From the NCBI RefSeq assembly GCF_042650605.1, contig NZ_JBHSBN010000001.1, forward strand, positions 496,001-560,000: DNA of 64,000 bases, given 5' to 3'. Below are positions 48,446-56,872 of this stretch, piece after piece. This stretch comes from Micromonospora_J zhanjiangensis. Its GTDB lineage: Bacteria; Actinomycetota; Actinomycetes; Mycobacteriales; Micromonosporaceae. The notes below the pieces were generated by a model. The model was not told the DNA's origin. It did no database searches and worked only from the letters and a program-made list of their open reading frames with translations. How positions within the stretch are numbered: the stretch's first letter is position 1; every line of letters begins with the position of its first letter. The position numbers were made by a program, and so were the translations under genes.

Positions 48446-49474
48446 ATGAGAAGGCTCACCCGTACGATCGCCGTGGTCGGCCTGACCACCGCACTCGCAC
48501 TCGTGACCGGATGCAGTGGCTCGGACTCGGACTCCGGCGCCGCCGGTGACGGCAAGAGCCTGGAGAAGATCACCTACCTCACCTCGTTCGGTAACTTCGG
48601 TCGCGACTCGTACGCCTTGGTGGCCAAGGAAAAGGGCTTCTTCAAGGACGCCGGCTTCGACGTCGACGTCAAGCCCGGCAACGGCACCGGTGACAACATC
48701 CAGGCGATCTCCGCCGGCCAGGCCCAGTTCACCCCGCTCGACCTGACCGGCATTCTGCTGGCCCGGGGCAACGGCGGGGCCAAGGACGTCACGGTGGTGG
48801 CGGCCATCCAGCAGCGCACCATGGCGGCCATCGTGTCGCTCGAGGGCAACGGCATCACCACCCCGAAGGACCTGGAGGGCAAGCGGCTGGCCGACAGCCC
48901 GAGCTCGGTGGTCCGCAACCTCTTCCCGACGTACGCGAAGCTGGCGAACATCGACGGGTCGAAGGTGCAGTGGGTCAACGGGACGCCGCAGACGCTGATC
49001 GGGACCCTGGCCGCGGGTTCGGTCCAGGGCATCGGCCAGTTCGTCGTCGGCAAGCCCACCGTCGAGGCGGTGGCCAAGGGACGCAAGGCCGTCTTCCTCC
49101 CGTACAGCGACGTGATGACCGACCTGTACGGCAACGTGCTGGTGGTGCCGACAAAGCTGGCCAAGGAGAAGCCGGAGATGGTGAAGAAGTTCACCGCCGC
49201 GCTGATCAAGGGTCTGGAGTACAGCATCGCCAACCCGAAGGAGGCCGGTGAGATTCTGCACAAGAACGTCGCGGCGTCGCTGGCCGCGCCGGCCGCCGCC
49301 GAACTGGAGCTGATGGCCGCGTACGTCCGGTCCGCCGGCTCGGGCTCGGCGGTGGGCTCGATCGACGCGCAGCGGGTGGTCCGCAGCATCGCGATCCTGC
49401 AGGGTGCCGGCGCCATCCCGGCCGGCCTGACCCCGGAGCAGCTCATCGACTTCGACCTGGCGCCGAAGTCCTGA
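48446..49474 (+). CDS. NMT1/SsuA-type substrate-binding lipoprotein
   Basis: A 342-residue periplasmic-type binding protein tethered by a lipobox (LALVTGC, C23). The mature part has the SsuA/ThiY/NMT1 layout: ITYLTSFGNFGRDSYALVAK, EKGFFKDAGFDVDVKPGNGT, ISAGQAQFTPLDLTGILLAR. ATG 48446 follows AAAGGAAAA. Partner of the permease 100 nt downstream. Candidate ligands are sulfonates, pyrimidine (thiamine) precursors or similar small molecules; proximity to the thiamine operon hints at a precursor but is not proof. Confidence 0.9.
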   Translation: MRRLTRTIAVVGLTTALALVTGCSGSDSDSGAAGDGKSLEKITYLTSFGNFGRDSYALVAKEKGFFKDAGFDVDVKPGNGTGDNIQAISAGQAQFTPLDLTGILLARGNGGAKDVTVVAAIQQRTMAAIVSLEGNGITTPKDLEGKRLADSPSSVVRNLFPTYAKLANIDGSKVQWVNGTPQTLIGTLAAGSVQGIGQFVVGKPTVEAVAKGRKAVFLPYSDVMTDLYGNVLVVPTKLAKEKPEMVKKFTAALIKGLEYSIANPKEAGEILHKNVAASLAAPAAAELELMAAYVRSAGSGSAVGSIDAQRVVRSIAILQGAGAIPAGLTPEQLIDFDLAPKS

Positions 49475-49574
49475 TCGAACAGTTGTCGCGCGGGGCGTGG
49501 CCGGCCGGTGAACCCCGGTCCGCCACGCCCGGCGGGGTGCCGGCGGACCCGCCGGCCGAGGCGAGGAGTGTGCG

Positions 49575-50420
49575 ATGCCCCAGATGACCGAGACCGTCGC
49601 GGCGTCGGCGCCCGTACCCGCGTCGCCGGACGGCCCGGCGGCCCGCCGGCGCGCCGACGGCCTGGCCACCGTCGGGTTGCCGCTCGCCGGCCTGGTGGTG
49701 GCCGGTGTCGCGTGGTGGCTCACCACCTCGGTGTCCCACCTCATCCACCCGGCGGTGCTGCCGCCGCCGGGTGACGTGCTGGCCGCCTTCCGGGCCCAGT
49801 CCGGCCTGCTGATGAAGGCCACCCTGGCCACCGCCCTGGAGACGCTGGTCGGGTTCCTGCTGTCCACGGTCGCCGGGGTCCTGATCGGACTGGCCCTGGC
49901 CGCCTCGTCGGTGCTGGAGCGGATGTTCGCGCCGCTGCTGGTGGCGGTCAACGCGGTACCGAAGATCGCCCTCGGGCCGCTGCTCGTGGTGGCCCTGGAC
50001 TGGGGTCAGAAACCCATCCTGACCATGGTCTTCCTGCTCTGTTTCTTCCCGATCGTGCTGTCCACCGCGACCGGCCTGACCACCACGCCGGCCGACTTGG
50101 CCGAGCTGTCCCGGTCGCTCGGCGCGACCCGGTGGCAGGCGTTCCGCAAGGTCCGGCTGCCGGCCGCGCTGCCGCAGATCTTCGTCGGGCTGAAGGTGGC
50201 CATGCCGCTGGCCGCGATCGGCGCGGTGATCGGCGAGTTCGAGGCCGGCGAGGGCGGGCTGGGCTTCGTCATCGTGCAGTTCAGCGGCGTCGGGGACACC
50301 GCCACCGCATGGGCGGCGATCCTGCTGATCGCGCTGACCAGCATCCTGCTCTACTTCGCCGTGCTGCGCGCCGAGCGGCTGGCCCTGCCCTGGGTCCGGG
50401 AGACCACCTCGGCCCGCTGA
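49575..50420 (+). CDS. NitT/TauT-family ABC permease
   Basis: A 281-residue BPD-type permease with about six TM helices. The EAA loop (ELSRSLGATRWQAFRKVRLP) that contacts the ATPase is conserved. A ~25-residue Pro/Ala/Arg-rich cytoplasmic N-terminus precedes TM1. GAGGAGTG lies upstream of ATG 49575. Completes the transporter with the lipoprotein and the divergent ATPase. Confidence 0.92.
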   Translation: MPQMTETVAASAPVPASPDGPAARRRADGLATVGLPLAGLVVAGVAWWLTTSVSHLIHPAVLPPPGDVLAAFRAQSGLLMKATLATALETLVGFLLSTVAGVLIGLALAASSVLERMFAPLLVAVNAVPKIALGPLLVVALDWGQKPILTMVFLLCFFPIVLSTATGLTTTPADLAELSRSLGATRWQAFRKVRLPAALPQIFVGLKVAMPLAAIGAVIGEFEAGEGGLGFVIVQFSGVGDTATAWAAILLIALTSILLYFAVLRAERLALPWVRETTSAR

Positions 50421-50442
50421 GCGGCACCGTACGCGATCCGAC

Positions 50443-50476
50443 GGCGGTCGGTTCCGGCGCACCGGGACCGACCGCC
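50443..50476. terminator. Bidirectional terminator
   Basis: GGCGGTCGGTTCC (50443-50455) pairs with GGGACCGACCGCC (50464-50476), 13 bp with one T-G wobble, between the convergent permease and LivK-like genes. Confidence 0.75.
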
Positions 50477-50489
50477 GCCGCGGGTCGGC

Positions 50490-51677
50490 TCAGCCGGACA
50501 GCCGCCAGCGGCCGCCTCGGGCGACCAGCGTCGTCAACGCCTGCGGCATCAGGCCGGAGTGGTTGTCCGGGGTCATCCGGATCGGGCCGGACAACCCGTC
50601 GAACTGGGTGGTCTCCATGATGTCCCGGACCGCGTCCCGGCTGCCCGCGCCGCTCGTCCCGCCGGCCTTGACCACGGCGTCCACCACGAGCTGGAGCGCG
50701 TCGGCGGCGAACGAGGAGTAGCCGTGGTAGCCGCCGTACCGGGCGGTGTAGTCCCGGAACCACTGCTTGCGGGCGGCCTTGGCCGGGGTGGTGGCGATGA
50801 CGTCGTCGATCACCATCGTCTGGGTGAAGACCATTGTCGCGTTGTTGACCGCCTTGGCGGCCTCGGCCGGCAAGAACAGGTCGCCGGCGGCGGAGCTGTC
50901 GAAGTAGAGCGGGCCCTGGAAGCCCGCCGCCTGGGCAGCGGCCGCCGCGGCCAACGTGGGCTCGGTCGGCGCCCAGACGACCAGCGCCGCCGGCTTGCCG
51001 TCGATCACCTCGCCGACCCGGTCGCTCAGCTCGGTGTCGGTCGGCTTGATCGTCTGCGCCGGCCGGGGGAGCTTGATGTTCGCCTTGGCCAGCTCGCTGG
51101 TCATCGCGGTGAGCCCGTCCCGGCCGTAGCTGTCGTCCGTGACCAGCAGGCCGACCTTCTTGATGTCCTTGCGACGCAGCTCGGTGGTGAGCGCGGCGGC
51201 GCTGTCGGTCGCGTTCGGGGCGAGCTTGAACAGGTAACGGCGGTCGGCGGTCGGGCTGGCGACCGCGCTCGCCGAGGCCAGCGCGATGGTCGGGACCCGC
51301 TTGTCGTTGATGGTCTTGGCCGCGCCGATCGCGCAGTCGCCGCAGCCGCCCATGACGATCGCGTTCACCGAATTGTCGCCGGTGAACTCCCCGATGTTGC
51401 GGAGCGACTCGGTGGGGTCCGACCGGTTGTCCTTCACCACCAAACGGATTTTTCGACCGCCGAGCTGCCCCGACTTGTTGATCTCCTCGGATCGCAGTTC
51501 CAAGGCACGCTGGTACGCCTTGCCGGCCACCGCCCCGGCGCCGGACAGTTCGAGGTCGGCGCCGACGACGATCTCGCCCGCCTCCGATGTGGCCGAACCG
51601 AGGTCGCAGCCGGTGAGCGAGGTGGCCAGGACGGCGGATGCGACCAGCAGCGTGGTCGCGGAACGGGAGCGCCTCAA
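50490..51677 (-). CDS. LivK-like substrate-binding lipoprotein without adjacent permease
   Basis: A 395-residue periplasmic-binding protein of the branched-chain amino-acid type with a lipobox (TSLTGC, C24). IVVGADLELSGAGAVAGKAY, GCGDCAIGAAKTINDKRVPT and VGLLVTDDSYGRDGLTAMTS fit the family. TTG 51677 is chosen because GGAGGA precedes it at normal spacing. No LivH/M/G/F genes are nearby; it faces away from a sensor-kinase operon, so it may present a ligand to the kinase rather than feed a transporter. Confidence 0.88.
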   Translation of the reverse strand: MRRSRSATTLLVASAVLATSLTGCDLGSATSEAGEIVVGADLELSGAGAVAGKAYQRALELRSEEINKSGQLGGRKIRLVVKDNRSDPTESLRNIGEFTGDNSVNAIVMGGCGDCAIGAAKTINDKRVPTIALASASAVASPTADRRYLFKLAPNATDSAAALTTELRRKDIKKVGLLVTDDSYGRDGLTAMTSELAKANIKLPRPAQTIKPTDTELSDRVGEVIDGKPAALVVWAPTEPTLAAAAAAQAAGFQGPLYFDSSAAGDLFLPAEAAKAVNNATMVFTQTMVIDDVIATTPAKAARKQWFRDYTARYGGYHGYSSFAADALQLVVDAVVKAGGTSGAGSRDAVRDIMETTQFDGLSGPIRMTPDNHSGLMPQALTTLVARGGRWRLSG

Positions 51678-52129
51678 GTCAGTCCTCCAGGTGGGCGGCG
51701 CGGGGCCGGGAACAGCCGTTCGCCGCCGACGGTCCGTCCTCGGTGGAGTTACGAGGGCGGTCTGCCGTACGGTGTGCGCGAAAGCCTAAACGCGGGGAAC
51801 TCTGCCAATCGCGGGAGGTGCGGGTCAAGCGCGTGCCCCCAGGGTGTTTCCGGGACGGGTATCTCATACTATGGACCCAGCAACTTCCAGCTTAAAGTAG
51901 CTCTGCCAGCACTCTCACGATATATGTGCTGATCAGCGGCTCAGGAATATCGGCGCGTCCGGAGAACAGAATGATATTTGCTTACTCAACAACCGATTCA
52001 CACCTGAGTGCCGCTTCCCAAGACAGTTCGTTTCTGATGAAATCGCGGCCGTGCCGCGTGCGGCGCTGTCCGCTGCAGTGGGGCATCGGTCGGTAGGTCA
52101 TGCGTGGGGAGAACGACGGAGGCGATGCC
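51678..52129. promoter_or_regulatory. AT-enriched divergent control region
   Basis: No gene is seen in these 452 nt. From about 51866 to 52045 the G+C content falls to roughly half, far below the flanks. A minus-strand promoter candidate for the LivK-like gene is TTAAGC (51890-51895), 18 bp, TAGTAT (51866-51871). No convincing plus-strand promoter was found for the conservon, whose kinase start has GGAGG at 52118-52122. Confidence 0.5.
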
Positions 52130-55100
52130 GTGAGCACCGGACCTACCAGCCTGCCCGACAACAATCCGAAGGCCCACGCCGCCAAGCGTCGTTGGTTTCC
52201 TCGGCTCCGGGACGCCAGGATCCGGTCCAAACTCGCGTTGATTCTCGTGGTGCCGGTCGCCGCGGTGCTTGCGCTCGCCACGGTCCGGCTGGTCGCCGTC
52301 GGTCAGGGCGCCTACGACGCGACTCTGGTCCACTCGCTGACCAAGCTGTCCGTGGACGTGTCCTCGTTGACGCAGGACCTGCAGAAGGAGCGGATGGCCG
52401 CCGCGGCGTTCCTGGCCAGCCCGACGGCCAAGGTCGAGACCTACAACGCGAGCGTCCGGCGCACCGACGACCGGATCGCCGGCTACAACGTCCAACGGCA
52501 GGGTCTGGGCGAGGTGCCGCCCGCGGTGCAGGAGCGGCTGCGCTCCATCGACGACCACCTGAGCACCCTGAACGGCACCCGGCAGGAGGTGCTGGACCGC
52601 AAGCAGATCCCGGTCGCCCAGGCCCTGCTGCGGTACGGCGTGATCCTGACCGACCTGGTCGCGTACGGCGAGGTGCTCGGCCAGGTCGCCGGTGACAGCA
52701 GCGTGGCCCAGAGCCTGCGGGCCGTCTCGGCCTTCGCCCGGGCGAAGGCCGCCCTGGGCGAGGAGGAGGCGGTCACCTTCGCCGCGCTCAGCTCCGGTCA
52801 GCTGGACGAGGAGCAGTTCTCCTCCTTCGTCGCCACCCTGACCGGCCAGCAGGAGGCGCTGCTGGCCTTCTCGCTGGTCGCCACCCCGGACCAGCAGGCG
52901 CTGGTGAACAACTCCGTCACCGGTGACGCCGTCCTGCTGGCCGACCGGCTGGCGGGCGACGTCGCCCGCTCGGTCGGTCAGCGACCGACGATCAGCGCCA
53001 CCGATGCCAGCGTCGCGATCGGCGCGGTCAACGACCTGATGCGGTGGTCCGAGTCGCAGCTCGAACAGCGGCTGCTGGCCCAGGCCGACCGGGTCCGGTC
53101 CGACGTGGTCCGACAGGCGATCCTCGAATCGGCCCTGGTGCTGATCGCCCTGATCGTCGCCATCGCGCTGGCCGTGGTCCTGGCCCGGTCGCTGAACGAC
53201 TCGCTGCGCCGGCTGCGGGAGGGCGCCCTGGCGGTGGCCAACCGGGACCTGCCCGAGGCGGTCAGCCGGCTGCGTGACGTCGGCAGCGTCGACGAGGGCG
53301 GCGTCGAGGAGATCGTGCGCCAGGTACGGGACCCGATCCGGCTGTCCAACCGGGACGAGGTCGGGCAGGTGGCGCAGGCCTTCAACGTCGTACACCGGGA
53401 GGCGGTCCGGGTCGCGGCCGAGCAGGCCGCGCTGCGGACCAACGTCTCGACGATGTTCCTCAACCTCGCCCGCCGCAGTCAGGCGCTGGTCGACCGGATG
53501 ATCGGCGAGCTGGACCAGATTGAGCGCGGCGAGGAGGACCCCAAGCGCCTCGCCCAGCTCTTCGAGCTGGACCACCTGGCCACCCGGATGCGCCGCAACG
53601 ACGAGAACCTGCTGGTCCTGGCCGGTGCGGACTCCACCGCGCCACGGCGCGAGGACGCCCTGCTGGTGGACGCGTTGCGGGCCGCGCAGTCCGAGGTGGA
53701 GCTCTACAACCGGATCGAGTTCGGCACCGTCGACACCGACATCGCGGTGTCCGCCCACGCGGTCAACGACGTGGTACGCCTGCTCGCCGAGCTGCTCGAC
53801 AACGCCACCCGCTTCTCGCCGCCCAACACCACGGTGGTCGCCGACGCGCGGCGGATCCGGGACTACGTGATCGTCCAGGTGGAGGACCGCGGCCTCGGGC
53901 TCACCGACGAACAGCTCGACCTGCTCAACCAGCGGCTGGCGGCGCCGCCCACGGTCGACGTGGCGGCGTTCCGGCTGATGGGTCTGGCCGTGGTCAGCCG
54001 GCTCGCCTCCCGGTACGACATCCGGGTCGAGCTGCGGCACAACATCGAGGGTGGCACCGTCGCGCAGGTCACCCTGCCGAGCAGCACGGTGGTGCTGCCC
54101 GTACCGCGGGCCCGCGAGCAGGTGCTGGGCCGGCGGCAGCAGTTGGCGGTCGAACCGGGCCCGATGGCGGCCGCGGCGCAGTCGTCGCCCCCGAACCTCT
54201 GGGCCGACCAGGTCGACCCGTCCGCCGGTGTCCCGGCCCGGCCCGCCGCCGGCGGGAACCTGTGGAACACCCGGACCCCCTGGCCGTCCTCGGCCGCGGA
54301 GAACGGCCGGTCGGCGAACGGCAACGGCGCCGGGTTCCCGGGCCGGTTCGGTCCGGCGGCCGCCCCCGAGCCGGAGATCGTCAAGCCGCAGCTGCCCCGG
54401 CGGGTGCCGGGCAACGACAGCATCGGTGGTGCCGCCGTACCGCCGATGCCCGCGCCGGCGGCGGGTCTGGCGGCGCCGGCGGCCGGGCTTCCCACGGGAC
54501 CCACGGCCGGCGCCCCGGCGATGCGTCCAGGGCTGCCGAACCAGCGGTCGGTGCCCGCCGCGACGCCTCAGGAGGAGCCCGGCGAACTGCCGATCTTCCG
54601 CGAGATGGAGGCGGTCTGGTTCCGGGCGCACGGCCAGGACACCACGCAGATCTTCAAGCTGCCGCCGGACGGCCCGCCCGCCGCGGGCACGTCGCCGTGG
54701 CCGGCCGCGCCGGTCGGGGGCGAGCGGGCCGGCGTCGGCACCGACCGGTACGCCGTGCCGGCGGGCAGCCCGGCCGCCCGGAGTCGCCCGGCGCTGCCGG
54801 GCCGGATTCCCGGCCAGTCCACGCCGGACTCCCCGGCCATCGCGCCCCGTCCGATCCCCGCTGTCCCGGCTACTCCGGCCGCCGCACCGGTGCCCGCCGC
54901 CCCGCCAGTGCCCGCCGCCCCGCCGGCTCCGGCCGCCCCGGTCCGGCCGGTGGAACCACCTGCCCCGTACACGCCGCCGGCCGTGCCGGACGCGCCGGTC
55001 GTCGCGGCCCCGGCGGCCGGGGCGACGACCGGGGACGGGACCGAGTCCTGGCGGACCGCCGCCGACGAGGGCTGGGCGCGGGCGACCCGGGCCGCGGAGC

Positions 55101-55297
55101 CGGCCATCGCCGGCACCACCCGCTCCGGCCTGCCCAAGCGGGTGCCGCAGGCGCAGTTGGTGCCCGGCGGCGTCGAGGCCAAGGGGCCGGAACGGGTCAA
55201 ACGGACCCCGGACGAGGTACGCGGCCTGCTGTCGGCGTACCACCGTGGTGTGCAACGCGGCCGGACCGCCGGAACCGACCAGAACGGCATCAGTTGA
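52130..55297 (+). CDS. cvnA: Conservon sensor kinase with NIT domain (CvnA-like)
   Basis: A 1055-residue membrane histidine-kinase-like protein. TM1 about 35-57; an extracytoplasmic NIT (nitrate/nitrite-sensor-like) domain of ~270 residues; TM2 about 330-353; HAMP; then an ATPase domain with N-box LLAELLDNATRFSPPNTTV (about 552), VEDRGLGLTDEQL and GLAVVSRLASRYDIRVEL. From ~660 on, ~400 Pro/Ala-rich residues hold isolated ordered motifs (PIFREMEAVWFRAHG; RTPDEVRGLLSAYHRGVQRG at the end). GTG 52130 has GGAGG 7 nt upstream; ATG 52100 is an alternative. In Streptomyces, CvnA acts with CvnB-D as a GPCR-like complex. Confidence 0.92.
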   Translation: MSTGPTSLPDNNPKAHAAKRRWFPRLRDARIRSKLALILVVPVAAVLALATVRLVAVGQGAYDATLVHSLTKLSVDVSSLTQDLQKERMAAAAFLASPTAKVETYNASVRRTDDRIAGYNVQRQGLGEVPPAVQERLRSIDDHLSTLNGTRQEVLDRKQIPVAQALLRYGVILTDLVAYGEVLGQVAGDSSVAQSLRAVSAFARAKAALGEEEAVTFAALSSGQLDEEQFSSFVATLTGQQEALLAFSLVATPDQQALVNNSVTGDAVLLADRLAGDVARSVGQRPTISATDASVAIGAVNDLMRWSESQLEQRLLAQADRVRSDVVRQAILESALVLIALIVAIALAVVLARSLNDSLRRLREGALAVANRDLPEAVSRLRDVGSVDEGGVEEIVRQVRDPIRLSNRDEVGQVAQAFNVVHREAVRVAAEQAALRTNVSTMFLNLARRSQALVDRMIGELDQIERGEEDPKRLAQLFELDHLATRMRRNDENLLVLAGADSTAPRREDALLVDALRAAQSEVELYNRIEFGTVDTDIAVSAHAVNDVVRLLAELLDNATRFSPPNTTVVADARRIRDYVIVQVEDRGLGLTDEQLDLLNQRLAAPPTVDVAAFRLMGLAVVSRLASRYDIRVELRHNIEGGTVAQVTLPSSTVVLPVPRAREQVLGRRQQLAVEPGPMAAAAQSSPPNLWADQVDPSAGVPARPAAGGNLWNTRTPWPSSAAENGRSANGNGAGFPGRFGPAAAPEPEIVKPQLPRRVPGNDSIGGAAVPPMPAPAAGLAAPAAGLPTGPTAGAPAMRPGLPNQRSVPAATPQEEPGELPIFREMEAVWFRAHGQDTTQIFKLPPDGPPAAGTSPWPAAPVGGERAGVGTDRYAVPAGSPAARSRPALPGRIPGQSTPDSPAIAPRPIPAVPATPAAAPVPAAPPVPAAPPAPAAPVRPVEPPAPYTPPAVPDAPVVAAPAAGATTGDGTESWRTAADEGWARATRAAEPAIAGTTRSGLPKRVPQAQLVPGGVEAKGPERVKRTPDEVRGLLSAYHRGVQRGRTAGTDQNGIS

Positions 55298-55313
55298 TGA
55301 AGGAGACGACTCG

Positions 55314-55721
55314 ATGAACAGGCCAGCGGCTATGCAGGACATGGGTTGGCTGCTCAGCAACTTCGCCGACAGCGTGGCCGGGATCGCCCACGTGGTCGCG
55401 GTCTCGGCCGACGGGCTGCTGCTCGCCTCCTCCCGGGACCTGCCGGCGGACCGGGCCGACCAGCTCGCGGCCATCACCTCCGGCGTGGTCAGCCTCACCG
55501 AGGGGGCGTCCCGGATGTTCAGCGCGGGCGGGGTGTTGCAGACCGTCATCGAGATGGACAGCGGCTACCTGTTCCTGATGTCGATCAGCGACGGTTCCTC
55601 GATGGCCGTGCTCGCCGCGCGCAGCTGCGACGTCGGGCAGGTCGGGTACGAGATGGCGCTGCTGGTCGAGCGGGTCGGCGCGGCCCTGTCGCCGCTGCCC
55701 CGCGAGGCCATGTCGCGCTGA
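55314..55721 (+). CDS. cvnB: Roadblock/LC7 protein (CvnB-like)
   Basis: A 135-residue roadblock/LC7 domain (MGWLLSNFADSVAGIAHVVA; VSADGLLLASSRDLPADRAD; GYLFLMSISDGSSMAVLA). This family modulates small GTPases and dimerises. AAGGAGA precedes the ATG, 16 nt after cvnA. Confidence 0.95.
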   Translation: MNRPAAMQDMGWLLSNFADSVAGIAHVVAVSADGLLLASSRDLPADRADQLAAITSGVVSLTEGASRMFSAGGVLQTVIEMDSGYLFLMSISDGSSMAVLAARSCDVGQVGYEMALLVERVGAALSPLPREAMSR

Positions 55722-55823
55722 TCCCGCCCGTTCGACCGCACGATCGTGGTCGGCCGCCGGTTCGACCCGCGGGGGACGAACTCCGGCGCGGCACAGGCTG
55801 GACGAGGAGGAGGTGACCGTTAG

Positions 55824-56189
55824 ATGGGACAACGCCGGGAGGATCCTCGGGGTGCGCTGGTGCGCCCGTACGCGGTCACCCGTGGGCGCACCGAACCCCG
55901 CCAGAACATCGCTCTCGAGGCGGTGCTCACGGCGTCTCCGGCGGCGGTCGTCGAGTCCCGGTTCGCCGGGCACGACAAACACCGCATCGCCACGGTCTGC
56001 GAGAGCCGGGCGCAATCGCTGGCCGAGATCGCCGCATACACCCGGTTGCCGCTGGGTGTGGCCAGGGTGCTGGTCGCCGACATGGTGGCCGACAACCTGC
56101 TGACGCTGCACAGTGCCGCTCCCGTCGAGGCGTACGAGGAGCGGATGGACCTGCTTGAGAGGGTGTTGAGTGGACTTCGCAGGCTATGA
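55824..56189 (+). CDS. cvnC: DUF742 protein (CvnC-like)
   Basis: A 121-residue DUF742 protein, a predicted winged-helix fold: VRPYAVTRGRTEP, then ALEAVLTASP, ESRAQSLAEIAAYTRLPLGV (helix-turn-helix-like) and RVLVADMVADNLLTLH. GAGGAGGT lies about 10 nt before the ATG. Its end overlaps cvnD by 20 nt. Confidence 0.94.
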   Translation: MGQRREDPRGALVRPYAVTRGRTEPRQNIALEAVLTASPAAVVESRFAGHDKHRIATVCESRAQSLAEIAAYTRLPLGVARVLVADMVADNLLTLHSAAPVEAYEERMDLLERVLSGLRRL

Positions 56190-56790
56190 CCCGGCAGGGC
56201 CGCGCCGCGACCGGGGGATCACCTCCGCGAAGATCGTGGTCGCCGGCGGTTTCGGGGTGGGCAAGACGACGTTGGTGGGCGCGGTGTCCGAGATCGAGCC
56301 GCTGACCACCGAGGCGGTGATGACCGCGGCCGGGGTGGGTATCGACGACCCGTCGAAGGTGCCGGGCAAGGAGACCACCACGGTGGCGATGGACTTCGGC
56401 CGGATCACCATGGCCGAGGACCTGATCCTCTACCTGTTCGGCACTCCCGGGCAGACCCGGTTCTGGTTCATGTGGGACGAGATCATCCGGGGCGCCGTGG
56501 GTGCCGCCGTGCTGGTCGACACCAGGCGGATCACCGACGCCTTCCCGCCGCTGGACTACTTCGAGAACCGGAAGCTGCCGTACGTGGTGGCGCTGAACCG
56601 GTTCGACGGAGCGCCGGAGTACGAGCTGGACGAGGTCCGCGAGGCGCTCGCCATCGCGCCCCAGGTGCCGCTGGTGATGTGCGACGCCCGGAACCGCGAG
56701 TCGGTGAAGCAGGTGCTGGTCACCGTGACCGAGCACGCGATGTTGATGCTCCGCGCCGAGCACGGCCGGCCCACCCCGGTCGGCGGCTGA
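56170..56790 (+). CDS. cvnD: Small Ras-like GTPase (CvnD-like)
   Basis: A 206-residue GTPase. P-loop GGFGVGKTT (26-34), switch region KETTTVAMDFGRI, the G3-like GTPGQTRFWFMWDEI and the G4 LNRFD. These match the MglA/Cvn group that works with roadblock proteins. GTG 56170 lies inside cvnC, so translation is coupled. No P450 or terpene-cyclase gene follows, unlike some Streptomyces conservons. Confidence 0.95.
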   Translation: MDFAGYDPAGPRRDRGITSAKIVVAGGFGVGKTTLVGAVSEIEPLTTEAVMTAAGVGIDDPSKVPGKETTTVAMDFGRITMAEDLILYLFGTPGQTRFWFMWDEIIRGAVGAAVLVDTRRITDAFPPLDYFENRKLPYVVALNRFDGAPEYELDEVREALAIAPQVPLVMCDARNRESVKQVLVTVTEHAMLMLRAEHGRPTPVGG

Positions 56791-56795
56791 CCCGG

Positions 56796-56842
56796 CGGAC
56801 GGTGCGGACCGGCCCGCGGTGCGGGCCGGTCGGTGCCGTCCG
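56796..56842. terminator. Bidirectional terminator after the conservon
   Basis: Nested stem: CGGACGG (56796-56802) with CCGTCCG (56836-56842), and a perfect 11-bp inner stem (56807-56817 with 56821-56831, GGT loop). It separates convergent cvnD and the HemD-like regulator. Confidence 0.8.
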
Positions 56843-56872
56843 CGGTGCGGGCCGGGCGGTCCGCGGGAGCCG

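Noticed and set aside
50559..51932. A 457-codon plus-strand frame opposite the LivK-like gene
   Set aside because: The minus strand encodes a lipoprotein with lipobox and family motifs; the plus frame has none.
51998..55549. Long minus-strand open frame opposite the conservon kinase
   Set aside because: Antisense shadow; the plus-strand kinase has all expected motifs in order.
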